In this document: positions 1 to 10,215 of the stretch, piece by piece | Numbering within the stretch: the first letter of the stretch is position 1 | Layout of the letters: each line of letters begins with the position of its first letter | Source: Haliclona indistincta | Lineage: Eukaryota > Porifera > Demospongiae > Haplosclerida > Chalinidae | NCBI GenBank assembly: GCA_964017065.1 | Contig: OZ024786.1 | Location: 271,487 to 335,486, forward strand | Reading direction: 5' to 3' | Length of the DNA: 64,000 nt | Made by a program: the position numbers and the translations under genes | The notes under the pieces: model-generated | Told to the model about the DNA's origin: nothing | Databases searched by the model: none | What the model saw: the letters and a program-made list of their open reading frames with translations, nothing else

Positions 1-109
1 AAAAATACATTGTGCATACATGTACAACTTACCAAATTGACTTGTTCCATAGATATAGAACAATCTCACTTAATTGTTTCATGTATTAATGGTGTGTTAT
101 GCATGTATG

Positions 110-240
110 CAGTGGAACCTCTTTATAACGGACAAGTTGAGCAAGTGCTTTTTGTCTGTTATGGAGGTTCAATCTGTATTGTTATGTACATTAGCAAATT
201 GTCTGTTATATGGAGGTGTCCGTTAAGAGTGGTACCACTG
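110..240. repeat. Short inverted-repeat element (MITE), Tc1/pogo-like ends
   Basis: The ends are imperfect inverted copies: CAGTGGAACCTCTTTATAACG at the left and GTTAAGAGTGGTACCACTG at the right, 131 bases apart. Ends of this kind (CAGTGGAACCTC) are common in Tc1/pogo-type non-autonomous elements. I see no clean TA duplication at the left edge, so the family call is tentative. There is no coding sequence. Confidence 0.5.
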
Positions 241-1300
241 TAGTCAATATTAAATGAACAGCCTTCACAAAACCCTCGGCGTGTTGCACATTGCAGATTT
301 AGCTCTTTAGTATGTTTTGCAGCTAAAGCCAACCTGCTTGCTATTGAAACTGCACTGCTAACCAGAAGACAGCGAAGTGCTGACCACAACCTAGACAAGG
401 TGTGTCAAGTGGGCGTGACCGTGAACACTGAGTAGATAGCCATTGCTCTTGGCTTTGATAGGCTTTTTCTTGAGATGTCTACGCACCCCCAGAGCTGTCC
501 TGCTGTTTAGATGGAATCTAAAAGTACCTAGATAGTCATCTATGGGCGCGTTTGTAGTCAGAGAGGTCCAAGATGGCCGTAAAGGTGAGCCAGCCATACA
601 TAACTCGAGAACCAAAGCACTTTAGCAAAATCCACGAGTCACATTGCAAGCCATAGTCATGCTAAGCCTGTTTATACCTTTACCGAGTTTCAGAAGTGAG
701 CGATGGTCTCTGCAGCTCGATGGACAGAACGAATGAACGAATGAACGACAAACTAAGTACCGTAACCCTCGCGCATGCGCCGAGGGTTAATAACTCTTGT
801 TTTATGTATTACCAAGAGTATATAATCTTACCAAGAGTATCGAACGCCAATTGCCACTGTAGAAACACTCTCGGGAAAGTAACGTGACAGAAACGTGATC
901 TGATGACGTAACGCCTACACTGCAGGCTAGCCATTGACGTCATCGACGTTCAGCAACGATGCTAGCCAAGCTTTTTGGATGATCATTGGACTGTTGCGAG
1001 AATATAGCGATGTAGACACGACAAATGCTGAGAAAAACAGAAACACGTGCTAGTTATGCTTTTTAATCGAAGAATAAAAGCAGCAGCGGGCTCGGTCCGT
1101 CAGAGCGCATTCGTCTACAAAAATCACATTGTTGATGTTGAGCGACTAACGAACGCCTGCTTGTTAGAGGTAGCTTGTCAATAAAGAGCCCTGAGTAGCT
1201 GTATTTTCCATCATGGGCGCTTGCTTCCTGCAGGACACGCCTTTGTTGTGACGTAGTCGTGGATTTGTGCAACACGCTTTCGTCACAATGCGTAAAATAT
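241..1300. other. No gene seen
   Basis: Only short frames without recognisable protein features. A GAACGAAT-type simple repeat lies near 727-750, and a run of CRE-like TGACGT sites lies near 910-950. The latter could belong to a promoter, but no gene can be assigned. Confidence 0.6.
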
Positions 1301-1500
1301 NNNNNNNNNNNNNNNNNNNNNNNNNNNNNNNNNNNNNNNNNNNNNNNNNNNNNNNNNNNNNNNNNNNNNNNNNNNNNNNNNNNNNNNNNNNNNNNNNNNN
1401 NNNNNNNNNNNNNNNNNNNNNNNNNNNNNNNNNNNNNNNNNNNNNNNNNNNNNNNNNNNNNNNNNNNNNNNNNNNNNNNNNNNNNNNNNNNNNNNNNNNN
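1301..1500. other. Assembly gap (200 N)
   Basis: Exactly 200 undetermined bases, a conventional placeholder length, so the true distance is unknown. Confidence 0.99.
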
Positions 1501-1642
1501 ATAGCGATTTCTACCTGTGTTGCTGATATCAGCGCTTAGTTTTTAGCGTGCGATGCGCTATGCCGGCAACGGACAGAGTGACACACACACACACACAACA
1601 CGACTACCGTATGCCTCGTGGCTCCGCCCACCGAGGCATATT
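1501..1642 (+). repeat. Dispersed repeat, copy 1 (second copy at about 41155-41291)
   Basis: About 140 bases align by eye with 41155-41291. Shared blocks are TGTGTTGC near the start, a GCTTAGTTT block, an ACAGA/ACACAACACGACTA block and a terminal inverted motif around GGCTCC with GAGGCATA. The 5' part of this copy is lost in the assembly gap. The end looks like the terminus of a non-autonomous transposable element; its family is not recognised. Confidence 0.55.
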
Positions 1643-2180
1643 GATACTCTGAGTCTTACAGCGTTTTTCAGGAGCGTTGCAGCATCTAATTTAGCGATTG
1701 TCATCTTAGTCACGTGATACTTTTATGGCGTATCACGTGATAAATTCTATAGAAGATGCCAAAAGCCTTTTTAGCTGATCTCCGTTGGAGAATTATGTTG
1801 CTTCGTCTTTACAAGGGGCTGAAGTGCAAAACTATTGCTGAGCTGATTGTGTCCATACCTCAACTGTGAGCCGAGTTGTTTCACGATACAACACAGTGCT
1901 GTAGCTGTATCGGTAAACCCGCGGCTTGAAGTCAGTCTTCGCAACAGCAATGCTGTGACCTGTGAAAACGCGGCATCATCTACTAAAATCACGCACCCAC
2001 CACATGACCAAAGAAATCTGATTGGGCAGTTTCTCACGTGATGACATTGCACATTGCACTTTGAATGCAACTTTCCTGAAAAACGCTGTATTATGAATGG
2101 GATTGGCTTTGTTCACTCAATCCCAGGTCCGGATGTATTACGTCACACTCGTTGCTATGGTATTCACGTGCTAAACAAAA
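1643..2180. other. No gene seen; contains a CACGTG hairpin at 1710-1740
   Basis: An 11-base perfect inverted repeat (TCACGTGATAC, 1710-1720 and 1730-1740) around a 9-base loop gives a small hairpin with an E-box-like CACGTG in each arm. A further TCACGTGA lies near 2035. No coding potential is recognised. Confidence 0.5.
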
Positions 2181-2184
2181 CTAA

Positions 2185-2625
2185 ATACTAAACCCAAGAC
2201 CTTAAAAAACTTCGCCTAACTGCGCAAAGTCGGGAGGGTCTTCCTAACTAACTAAGGATCGTCGGGAGGGTCTTCCTAACTAAGGATCGTCGGGAGTGTC
2301 TTCCTAACTAAGGATCGTCGGGAGTGTCTTCCTAACTAAGGATCGTCGGGAGTGTCTTCCTAACTAAGGATCGTCGGGAGTGTCTTCCTAACTAAGGATC
2401 GTCGGGAGTGTCTTCCTAACTAAGGATCGTCGGGAGTGTCTTCCTAACTAAGGATCGTCGGGAGTGTCTTCCTAACTAAGGATCGTCGGGAGGCTAACGT
2501 CTGAATAACAGTTTTTATTAGTGAATAAAAAAAAGAAAAAAAAGTAGCACTTGCTGAGGGATTGAACCCAGCACACCACACTGCCATACACACCACCTAC
2601 CCACTGAGCCACCGAGACCTGATGC
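2185..2625 (-). repeat. SINE-like repeat with tRNA-like head and 28-base minisatellite, copy 1
   Basis: Read on the minus strand, 2620-2549 resembles a tRNA gene. A box-A-like TGGCTCAGTGGG is followed about 40 bases later by a box-B-like GGTTCAATCCC, so this is an RNA polymerase III type promoter. An A/T-rich stretch follows, then about nine tandem copies of a 28-base unit (roughly 2228-2495; core GGATCGTCGGGAGTGTCTT on the plus strand), then a block shared with 3625-3690. The same succession (tail block, GTCGGGAGGG repeats, tRNA-like head) recurs at 3627-5312, so this is a dispersed element and not a local tandem repeat. A functional tRNA is unlikely because the cloverleaf is poorly paired. 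Confidence 0.6.
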
Positions 2626-2982
2626 TTGCTTTGCCTTGGAACGAGGCTTTATAGTAATATTCTTTTATAGTACACGTGCGGGACCTGGGATTGAGTGAAC
2701 AAAGACAATCCCTATTATGAATAGCAAAGTGCTACTCCTACTAACATACATGCAATTGTCATAACACTGCCGGTTCCGTCTTTTGTCCTGTTTAGATAGA
2801 CTGGTAGCAAGAGTAAATATTTAGTCTTGCTGGTAGTGCATGGATCGTAGTTTAGTCTTGCCAGGAGCGCATAAAAGGAAGGAACGTTCCACTCCATGCA
2901 ATCGCGCGTGTAGTAATATTATTAGTCTGGCCGCTGCCCCTCCCCGCCTATTGAGTGGGTGGTGGACGGCGTGTACTATTAT
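2626..2982. other. No gene seen; carries a dispersed GTCTGGCCGCTG repeat
   Basis: The stretch 2926-2973 (AGTCTGGCCGCTG ... GTGGGTGGTGGACGGCG) recurs almost unchanged at 58774-58822 downstream of SRCR-8. It is probably the end of a transposable element. Confidence 0.5.
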
Positions 2983-3626
2983 TCTCGTCCCCAGACCACA
3001 CCCCCTCGCTTAATTGCTCGTGAGAGGGTCTGGTGGCTTTAGTTGCACTTTCCTGGGCTTTTCGTGTGCAAGAGTTACGTAACACTAATGAATCCGTATA
3101 AAATTAATGTTGGAATTTGCACCTGCAATGCAAGTGTCTAGTATGTACTTGCGCGTTAGACGAGGGAGACAGTCTACGAAGGCGAAGACGTCTAGACAGC
3201 AGGTATAGACTCTAGCGTTCTCCAGTCGGGAGGCCGACGAAAACGTCTTTACCTTGACAAACTCAGGTAAGAGCAAGACGCACGCTGATTGTCTGTCAGA
3301 CTTTCATAACCGATGCTGACAAATGCAGCTCTGATAGCACGGTCGAGAACGTCAGGCAAAAGGCTACAGTCATATCTTCAATGCCATCATTCTATTATCG
3401 ATGTGGGTTAATTGTATTACGTAAGACTTGGCCTTCTGACCAATCAGATTCTATCCCAGACATTCCGGGGAAAAAGTTACTTCCTGGCCCAAGAAAATCG
3501 ACTAAAGCCACCAGACGGGTCCGGCTTTGTTCACCCCCTTTGAAACGAATGACGTCATCTCGTCCCGCCCTCCAATAATTATTATCAGTACACACTGTAC
3601 AAGTAATTACTGCAGCTACAGTAACG

Positions 3627-5312
3627 ACTAAACCCTAAACCCTAAACCTTAAAAACCTTCTCCTAACTGTGCAAAGTCGGGAGGGTGTCCTAACCCGGGC
3701 CTTCGGCCCTTGGTAAGCCTAAGGATCGTCGGGAGGGTCGTCCTAACCCGGGCCTTCGGCCCTTGGTAAACCTAAGGATCGTCAGGAGGGTCGTTCTAAG
3801 GGTCTAGGGCCCTCACTAAGCCTAAGGATCGTCGAGAAAGTTTCTAAAAGACTTGTGGCTAACATTGGCTGGAAAAAAAATAAAAAAGCTATTGCTCACG
3901 TGGGAATCGAACCTACGCACCACATATGGCAAGCCAAAGGGGACAATATTATAAAACACAATATTTTCATGGTCAAAATTTGATTATTGCATGGGTAAAT
4001 TCATTTGTGCATGGGCAAAATCATTTTTAGCATGGGCAATTTGATTTGACCATGGGAAGAGTCTTTCTTGGCATGGGCAAATTGATTTGACCATGGGCAA
4101 TTAGATTTGAGCATGAGCAAATTCATTGTTAGCATTGGCAACTTATTTGAGCATGGGCAACTCATTGGTGCATGGTCACATTCATTACATTTACATTGGC
4201 AATTCAGTTTATTTTCATGCGCAAAATAATGATCGCTCATTGGTATGCGCAAATCCCAGCAACATTATTGCATGCGCAAACGTTTTTTTGCATGGGCAAA
4301 AATTCGTTTTCATGGTCAAAATTCGCTCAGACTCGTCAACACGTTGGTCACACCCCCAAGAGCTTTATGGCTGGTAACAAAGCAGCACACTCCAGGCTCA
4401 AGCAGAGACCGCTAACCAGCTATACTACTTGCAAGTACTATCTAAGGCAATCCTGTAGTTGGACAGTTTAATTTTTGCTCATGACACTGCTTGCTGACGC
4501 TACGAGACGCCTACTCGAACTTAGTAACTGTCCGCTAGGACGAAGTCGGGCATTGTAAGCAGTGCTAGGAGCAAGAAACTGCTACAGACAAGTACCATTC
4601 AATCATGGTAATTCTGTAGAGGACAGTTTCTTGCTCCTTGCAATGCCCTAGCGAACAGTTACTATTTACTAAGTTCGAGTAGGCGTCTCGGTCTCTCGGA
4701 GCGTCAGCAAGCAGTGTCATGAGCAAAAAATTAAACTGTCAGTGTCCAACTACAGAATTGCCTTAGATAGTACTTGCAAGTAGTATAGCTGGTTAGCGGT
4801 CTCTGCTTGAGCCTGGAGTATGCTGCTTTGTTACCAGCCATAAAGCTCTTGGGGGTGTGACCAACGTGTTGACGAGCCTGAGCGAATTTTGACCATGAAA
4901 ACGAATTTATGCCCATGCAAAAAAAGGTTTGCGCATGCAATAATGTTGCTGGGTTTGCGCATACCAATGAGCGATCATTATTTTGCGCATGAAAATAAAC
5001 TGAATTGCCAATGTAAATGTAATGAATGTGTGAGTTGCCCATGCTCAAGTAAGTTGCCAATGCTAACAATGAATTTGCTCATGCTCAAATCTAATTGCCC
5101 ATGCTCAAATCAATTTGCCCATGCCAAGAAAGACTTTTCCCATGGTCAAATCAAATTGCCCATGATAAAATGATTTTGCCCATGCACAAATGAATTTACC
5201 CATGCAATAATCAAATTTTGACCATGAAAATATTGTGTTTCATAATATTGTCCCCTTTGGCTTGCCATACACCACAACTCCTACCACTGAAGCACCACTG
5301 CGTTCACCTCTG
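3627..5312 (-). repeat. SINE-like repeat, copy 2, split by the foldback element
   Basis: The element starts at its 3' tail with two CCTAAAC units plus CCTTAAA (plus strand; TTTAGGG on the minus strand). Three imperfect GTCGGGAGGG-containing units of about 65 bases follow, then an A-rich tract, then a tRNA-like head. The head is cut in two: box B (GGTTCGATTCCC on the minus strand) lies at about 3902-3916, while box A (GTGCTTCAGTGGTAGG, minus) lies at 5279-5305, beyond the 1341-base insertion. Removing that insertion brings the boxes to the spacing of copy 1. Confidence 0.6.
3927..5267. mobile_element. Foldback (long inverted repeat) element with TA target duplication
   Basis: The two halves are near-complete inverted copies around a centre at about 4597. 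The ends read TGGCAAGCCAAAGGGGACA and its complement and are flanked by TA on both sides (3925-3926, 5268-5269). Each arm starts with an array of degenerate units built on GCATGGGCAAA, spaced roughly 25-35 bases apart. The inner part has a non-repetitive block, and an unpaired core lies around 4560-4640. No transposase frame is present, and the short frames on the arms are mirror images of each other. The TA duplication and the end structure fit a non-autonomous Tc1/mariner-type or foldback element mobilised in trans. Confidence 0.75.
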
Positions 5313-5527
5313 GACTACCGCTGCTACACCGTCCAGTCAACTTTATTTCGCCTTACTTATAGAGCGGTAAATGCGTGGGCATTATAGACAGATCATTTAT
5401 TGTTATAATATTATTCATTACTGTGACGTATTAACATCCTGTTTCAAAGGGGGTGAACAAAGCCAAACCCCCACCGGGCCCTCTCACGAGCAATTAAGCG
5501 AGGGGGTGTGGTCTGTGGACGAGACTA

Positions 5528-6200
5528 GGCGTGCACAGCACTACATGTACGTCCATTGACTAGTTATCACGTGATTGCTATGGTAATGGATCGAAACTGG
5601 GTGAACGGAGTGCTTCCCCAGTATGTAGTCCTCGGGACGTATCGTACTGAAATTACATAACTGTATCGTGCGTGTACAATAATAAATGATATTTAAAAAA
5701 TCCTTTATCATTTATTTTTCACTCTTTGTATTATCATTAAATTCTTGTTTATAGGGTAAAAAAATACAAACGTGTTAACTGTTGTGTATCGGGAACGAAT
5801 GCCAACTTGCTCGTATCGATTGTCTTTTTTTTTTTTTTTTTATAATAGTTTAGCAAATTGCATGGACACACACAAATAGCAATGCATGCTAATGCAAGGT
5901 GTGTACCCAAATGAATAAACAAGTTTTCAGAGCTGATACAGAGATAATAAATAATGTAGAATAGCATGAGATACGTGAAAGAAGTCACCGATCAGTAGCC
6001 ACAAGTATAGGTGAATGGTTAGAAGAGGTCAGCCACGAATGTAGTAATAGTAGAAAGGTAGAATCAAATATAGTTAAGTGAACAGGTCAGTAAACAAGAG
6101 AACAGTAGATTGAGCAAGAGGTCAACAAGTACAGGCTTAGGAAGAGGTCACAACAAGTACAGGCTTAGTAGAGTTTAGAAAGCGATGAGGGCAGGAACTT
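5528..6200. other. No gene seen
   Basis: AT-rich, with a T-tract at 5823-5840 and GAGGTCA/AACAAGTACAGG-type short repeats at 6020-6165. Nothing coding is recognised. Confidence 0.6.
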
Positions 6201-6644
6201 TCAATGAAGAGAAAGAATTAGAATAAAAGATAAAAGCAGAGAAAAAATCAGAGAGGCGTGAGAGAATGCTCGAGAAGAAGTGAGAGGGTTAGATAGAGGA
6301 GCAGGAGGAGTAGGAAGAAGAAAAGGAGGGCGTCTCATGTGTGGCTTCCGAGGCATCGAATTAGACTCAGATAGACACGGTGATACACGTTGCGGCGACT
6401 TAGAAGGACAAGAGAGAGAAGTAGTAGACCGCTGGCTTTGAGGCGAGCCCTGACAGCTAGGAGACCGACTCCGAGCAAGACTGGGCGCGGGTGACCTGGA
6501 GGAGGCACTTTCTTCATAAGTACCATGGACCTCCTTGTTACCACCAGCTAGGCGTGCACTCCTCCGAGGCACAGCCACCAAGGCCGCAGTCCCTCCGCCA
6601 CGACTCCTTCTGCCACCGCCACCAGCGCTACGCGTCCGCGCCAT
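6201..6644 (-). CDS. Low-complexity candidate protein (unrecognised)
   Basis: An open frame of about 147 residues starting at an ATG in a good context (AACATGG). The N-terminus is rich in Arg and Gly (MARTRSAGGGG), followed by RRSARLAGG, a basic motif seen in some chromatin-associated proteins. The middle is a Ser/Pro/Arg-rich segment and the C-terminus is hydrophobic and frayed. It lies just upstream of the BEL/Pao element on the opposite strand. It may be the first exon of a nuclear protein whose downstream exons are not visible, or a chance frame in GC-rich sequence. I do not recognise a domain, and the frame could also be spliced before the hydrophobic end. Confidence 0.25.
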   Translation of the reverse strand: MARTRSAGGGGRRSRGGGTAALVAVPRRSARLAGGNKEVHGTYEESASSRSPAPSLARSRSPSCQGSPQSQRSTTSLSCPSKSPQRVSPCLSESNSMPRKPHMRRPPFLLPTPPAPLSNPLTSSRAFSHASLIFSLLLSFILILSLH

Positions 6645-6835
6645 GTTAATCAACCTGGCAAGCAGCAGAACCGGTGATACTTGGAACTCACCATGTCGAT
6701 TATTGGCTGTGTACCATTATTACCCAGGTTATTATTACTACCTGATTATTACCATACGAGCGCGAACAGACACACCTTAAACATCATAAACCACGCCCCA
6801 AGTTTCGCATGCAACTTCACATTATTATTTTTTAT

Positions 6836-7744
6836 TGTTGGAGACTATTGACTAGAACTAATTATACTAGGTATACTTACAGCATGTATTTGCCTCGCAC
6901 GGAAATAAAATTCATTAACAATAATAATGCATGGTACCAACTAAAAGAAAAGACAAACAACATAAGTTACTTGATTAAATTAGATCGATAGCCACAAATA
7001 TCTCTCTTGAAAACAGAGAGGGATGAAGCGGAGACAATCTGCTGCAGGGACAATCTCATGATCAGCAGGTTCCATAGTTTAACAGTGTCATAAGGAGGAG
7101 TCACAGAAAAAGGAGGAGTCATAAGCATGAAATGTCTTAGCATTGAGTCAAGAATCATAACCTGTTCTTCAGTTTCTGTAGACAGTCTTTTGTTAGCCCT
7201 TTCACGAATTCGAAGGTGTGAAAGTCTGTAAATACAGCGCGGGATTATGTTTTTACCGAGTAGCAGTGGTGTCTCTCTTCAAGTTCACACTGTCTGCGCT
7301 TCCCCTCCCGCGCCAAAGCCCTTGTTCTTGCTGCAGCATCAGTCACAGTATCGCTTATGAGGGAAAGCGAGATGGGAAGGCGAATCGTCCATTTTGTAGT
7401 CGAGTTATGAAAGAACGTCGAGTAGTTATGAAAGAACGTGCAATCCCGGGGGCTTGCAATTGCTGCCCTCGTGGCCCTCGCATACAATACTACAGTATGG
7501 GCCTCGCCATATGGACTGATTGCATTCCTAAGCGTGACATATATACATATATACAAACATACAATTTCGACACAGTACTCCGCGATTACATGCCTCGCGC
7601 TAAGGCGCTCGGCAATTACTACATTTATTCATCATTGTAATCACGTGATATAATCAATCTGATTCAGACTGTGTCGGACAGTGTGCATGTGTTAGTAGAG
7701 AGTTATCCGAGCGCATCCCAGTCAAGAGACAACAGTCCTCTACA
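6836..7744 (+). repeat. 5' LTR of the BEL/Pao element
   Basis: A 909-base LTR whose first 30 and last about 130 bases match the 3' LTR. A TATA-rich stretch (GACATATATACATATATAC, about 7537-7556) is the best candidate for the core promoter. The middle (about 6866-7613) has no counterpart in the 3' LTR, so either it was inserted here or it was deleted there. Confidence 0.85.
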
Positions 7745-7762
7745 TGGTCCACCGAACCTGAT
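7745..7762 (+). promoter_or_regulatory. Primer binding site of the BEL/Pao element
   Basis: The bases right after the 5' LTR read TGGTCCACCGAACC. They begin with TGG, complementary to the CCA end of a tRNA, at the expected place. Which tRNA is used cannot be said. Confidence 0.6.
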
Positions 7763-7865
7763 ATTCAAGACTGCCATTCCTCTCTGACTCAATTCTTCGA
7801 CCTGTGTGAGTCGATCTACTGTAAGCAGTGCAAGAAGAAAAAACAACTCCAATTAACGCGCACCG

Positions 7866-8866
7866 ATGGCAGAACTCGCAAAGAAAAAGAAGGAACGCGC
7901 TAAGCATCGCTCAACCAAGTCCCGTCTACTCTCAAGCGTTAACGAGGAACTAGCAGCATCACCTATTGACGAAGACAAGATCGCCCAATTACGCATGAGT
8001 CTCGGTGAGAAGTTAAAGGTACTCCGCGAGACAATCGATGAAGAAATTCTAGGGATGACCAGCGAGGAAGGTGACCTCGATCGCGAAATAGAGCAAGCTG
8101 ACGTAATCAAAGAAGAGGTTCATTTAGCACTCGTTCGTCTTGATAAAGCATTACGAAGAGCCACAGCCAGTACTCTAACCCCAGCAGCTCCAGTATTACC
8201 ACCAGTAGCTGCTACACCAACAGTTACACGTGCTGCTGTCAAGCTCCCACACCTGACATTACAACAGTTTGATGGAGAACTCATGAATTGGATACCGTTT
8301 TGGGACTCCTACAAGGCTGCGGTCCATGACAATGGCACTCTATCCGAAGTAGAAAAATTCAACTACCTCAGAGGTCTACTACGGAATACAGCACTCGACT
8401 CCATCACAGGTTTAGCCCTCACAGCAGCAAATTATGGTCAAGCAATTTCAATTTTGGAGAAACGCTTTGGTAGCAAACCCCAGATCGTAGCCAAACACAT
8501 GGACGTCCTGATTTATGCTGACCCTGTCACAACATCACAAAACATCAAGGGACTTCGTCGTCTGTACGACCTTGTAGAGTCGAATGTTCGAAGCCTAGCT
8601 TCGCTGGGAGTAGAGTCAAATTCTTACGGTGCACTACTTGCATCCGTACTCATTTCTAAGTTACCTCAAGAGCTACAGTTGATTGCGACCAGGAAATTAG
8701 GCGACAGGGACTGGAATTTGGATGAGTTGATGACGACCTTTGAAGATGAGCTCAAGGCCCGAGAACGAGCGACAATGGTACTTGCTAACACCCCTCGGAA
8801 AAGTTTCAAGGAACCACCCTCAGGAATTTCACTGTTTACTGGAGGTGGAAGCGTCACATGCTCTTA
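7866..8866 (+). pseudogene. BEL/Pao gag, first part (interrupted by Harbinger 1)
   Basis: The frame starts at ATG 7866 with a basic, coiled-coil-like N-terminus (about residues 1-110). A segment typical of the BEL/Pao gag region DUF1759 follows, recognisable by LPHLTLQQFDGELMNWIPFW near residue 125. Gag forms the particle that carries the retrotransposon RNA. The reading frame runs into a Harbinger transposon at 8867. It resumes at about 11894 with cysteine/histidine fingers (CFICLRKGHVSRAC at about 11971-12012), the RNA-binding part. The exact frame join favours a three-base target duplication TTA/ATA at the insertion edges. Confidence 0.85.
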
Positions 8867-9216
8867 TACCGCGTTTACACTTGCACTTTTAACCGTGCCA
8901 GCACGGTTCGGTTCAGACCAGCACGGTTCGGTTCGCCAGTGTAAACGCGTCCAAACCGTGCCGTGCCGTGCTGGCCCAGCACGCATCCACTCACGAGGGC
9001 TGGCACGGCACGGCACGGTTGTAGCGGCCAGTGTAAACGCTAACCGTGCTAGTTACAGGGCTCTTTGCTGTGGGCGTCACCGTCTTCCTCATCGCTAGCA
9101 CTTGCTGCTCAGCTGATCGCCAGGTTTTGGCGCCGATCGTGCGATAGCATGCAGGCGCAAAGGCTAGGTTAGCTTAGCAACAACTTGACGCACACAATAG
9201 CAGATGCAAGTTAGTG

Positions 9217-10094
9217 ATGGCGCAGCCTTGGAGCGACGTAGAAACAAGGAGGCTAATCCAGCTATGGGGCGAAGATGACGTGCAGTGTCAGCTAGAGGGC
9301 TGCAAGCGCAACAAAGCAATTTACGAGCGACTAGCAAGAAGCATGCTGCCGGACTACGAGAGGAACGGGAGCCAGTGTCGAGAAAAGATTAAGAAATTGA
9401 AGGCAGAGTATAAAAAGATCAAGGACAAGAATGGGAAAACTGGAAGAGGAAGAAAGACGATGAAGTTCTACGATGAACTAAATGACATACTAGGAACTAG
9501 ACCAGCAACCAGGCCTGCAGTTCTGGTGGACTCCAGTGCCAGCACTGTAGCTACAGATGCAGCTCAGCCTGGTGTCACTGAGCCTACTGAGGGCAATGAT
9601 GCTAATAGTAATGCTACACCAGCGACCGCTACAGGCAATGGTGCTGCAGAGGAGACTGGGCCCAGTGCTTCGGCAGAAGAACCCGCAGCTCCTGAGAAGA
9701 CCAAGCAGCAGCAGATCGGCAAGAAAAGGGCTCTGAAAGAGGAGCAATTCGAGAGAGCAATGGATACTGCCATAAAGAAATTAAATGCAGCAAATGAGGA
9801 GAGTGATTCTAAGTACTTCGAATTGGAGGAAAAGAGGCTAAAACTGGAGGAGAGAGCCATGGAGACTCAGATGCAGCAGCGTCAAGAATTTCAGCAAATG
9901 GTGTGTTGTGCATTTTTACAAACATTCAGTTCAACACCTTTACTGTTTATGTATATTCCTTGACTCAGATGCTACAAGTACTAACACGACTCTCCTCGTA
10001 CCCACCAGCTCCACCCACTCCAGCTCCCATTGGCAACTATTACTCAGCAAGCAATGGTAGCCAGTACGAGCAGTGGACTGGTGACCTAAGCTAG
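9217..10094 (+). CDS. Harbinger 1 MYB/SANT-like DNA-binding protein
   Basis: Two exons, 9217-9900 and 9969-10094, are joined by a 68-base GT-AG intron in phase 0, giving about 269 residues. Residues about 1-90 form a MYB/SANT-like trihelix domain: PWSDVETRRLIQLW, a second helix with CKRNKAIYERLARSM, and SQCREKIKKLKAEYKKIKD. An acidic, Ser/Thr/Ala-rich linker and a coiled coil rich in Lys, Glu and Gln (about residues 165-230) follow. In Harbinger elements this protein helps the nuclease reach the nucleus and bind the transposon ends. The upstream GTG at 9214 is less likely than ATG 9217. No frame damage is seen. Confidence 0.8.
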
Positions 10095-10215
10095 ATAGTC
10101 TGACGCTGAAGTACTGTTGTTTGCATACATTGTATATACCAGTATAATATTATTATAATAATTATAATACAATGTATCGCTACACATACTGATCTAGACA
10201 TGTGTATAGTATTGT

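Larger units (their letters stand above)
2983..5527. repeat. Outer inverted repeat pair enclosing the second SINE copy
   Basis: The left end (2983-3040, CTCGTCCCCAGACCACAC...) is the inverted copy of the right end (about 5475-5527, ...GTGTGGTCTGTGGACGAG). A second inverted pair lies inside it: 3510-3545 (CTTTGTTCACCCCCTTTGAAA) with 5437-5460. A local inverted pair, 3023-3068 with 3468-3530, shows that the left part is itself a small palindromic element. The interval may be one nested non-autonomous transposon whose interior received the SINE and the foldback, or two adjacent elements. The boundaries are approximate. Confidence 0.4.

Noticed and set aside
2228..2495. Regular 28-base direct repeats resembling a CRISPR array
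   Set aside because: The units are contiguous, with no unique spacers. The array is part of a dispersed SINE-like element in a eukaryotic genome.
2549..2620. A functional tRNA gene on the minus strand
   Set aside because: Box A and box B are recognisable, but the stems do not pair well and the same head occurs in a second repeat copy, so it is a SINE head.
4001..5173. Frames of 83-112 residues on both arms of the foldback
   Set aside because: They are mirror images produced by the inverted repeat and its GCATGGGCAAA units, with no protein-like features.
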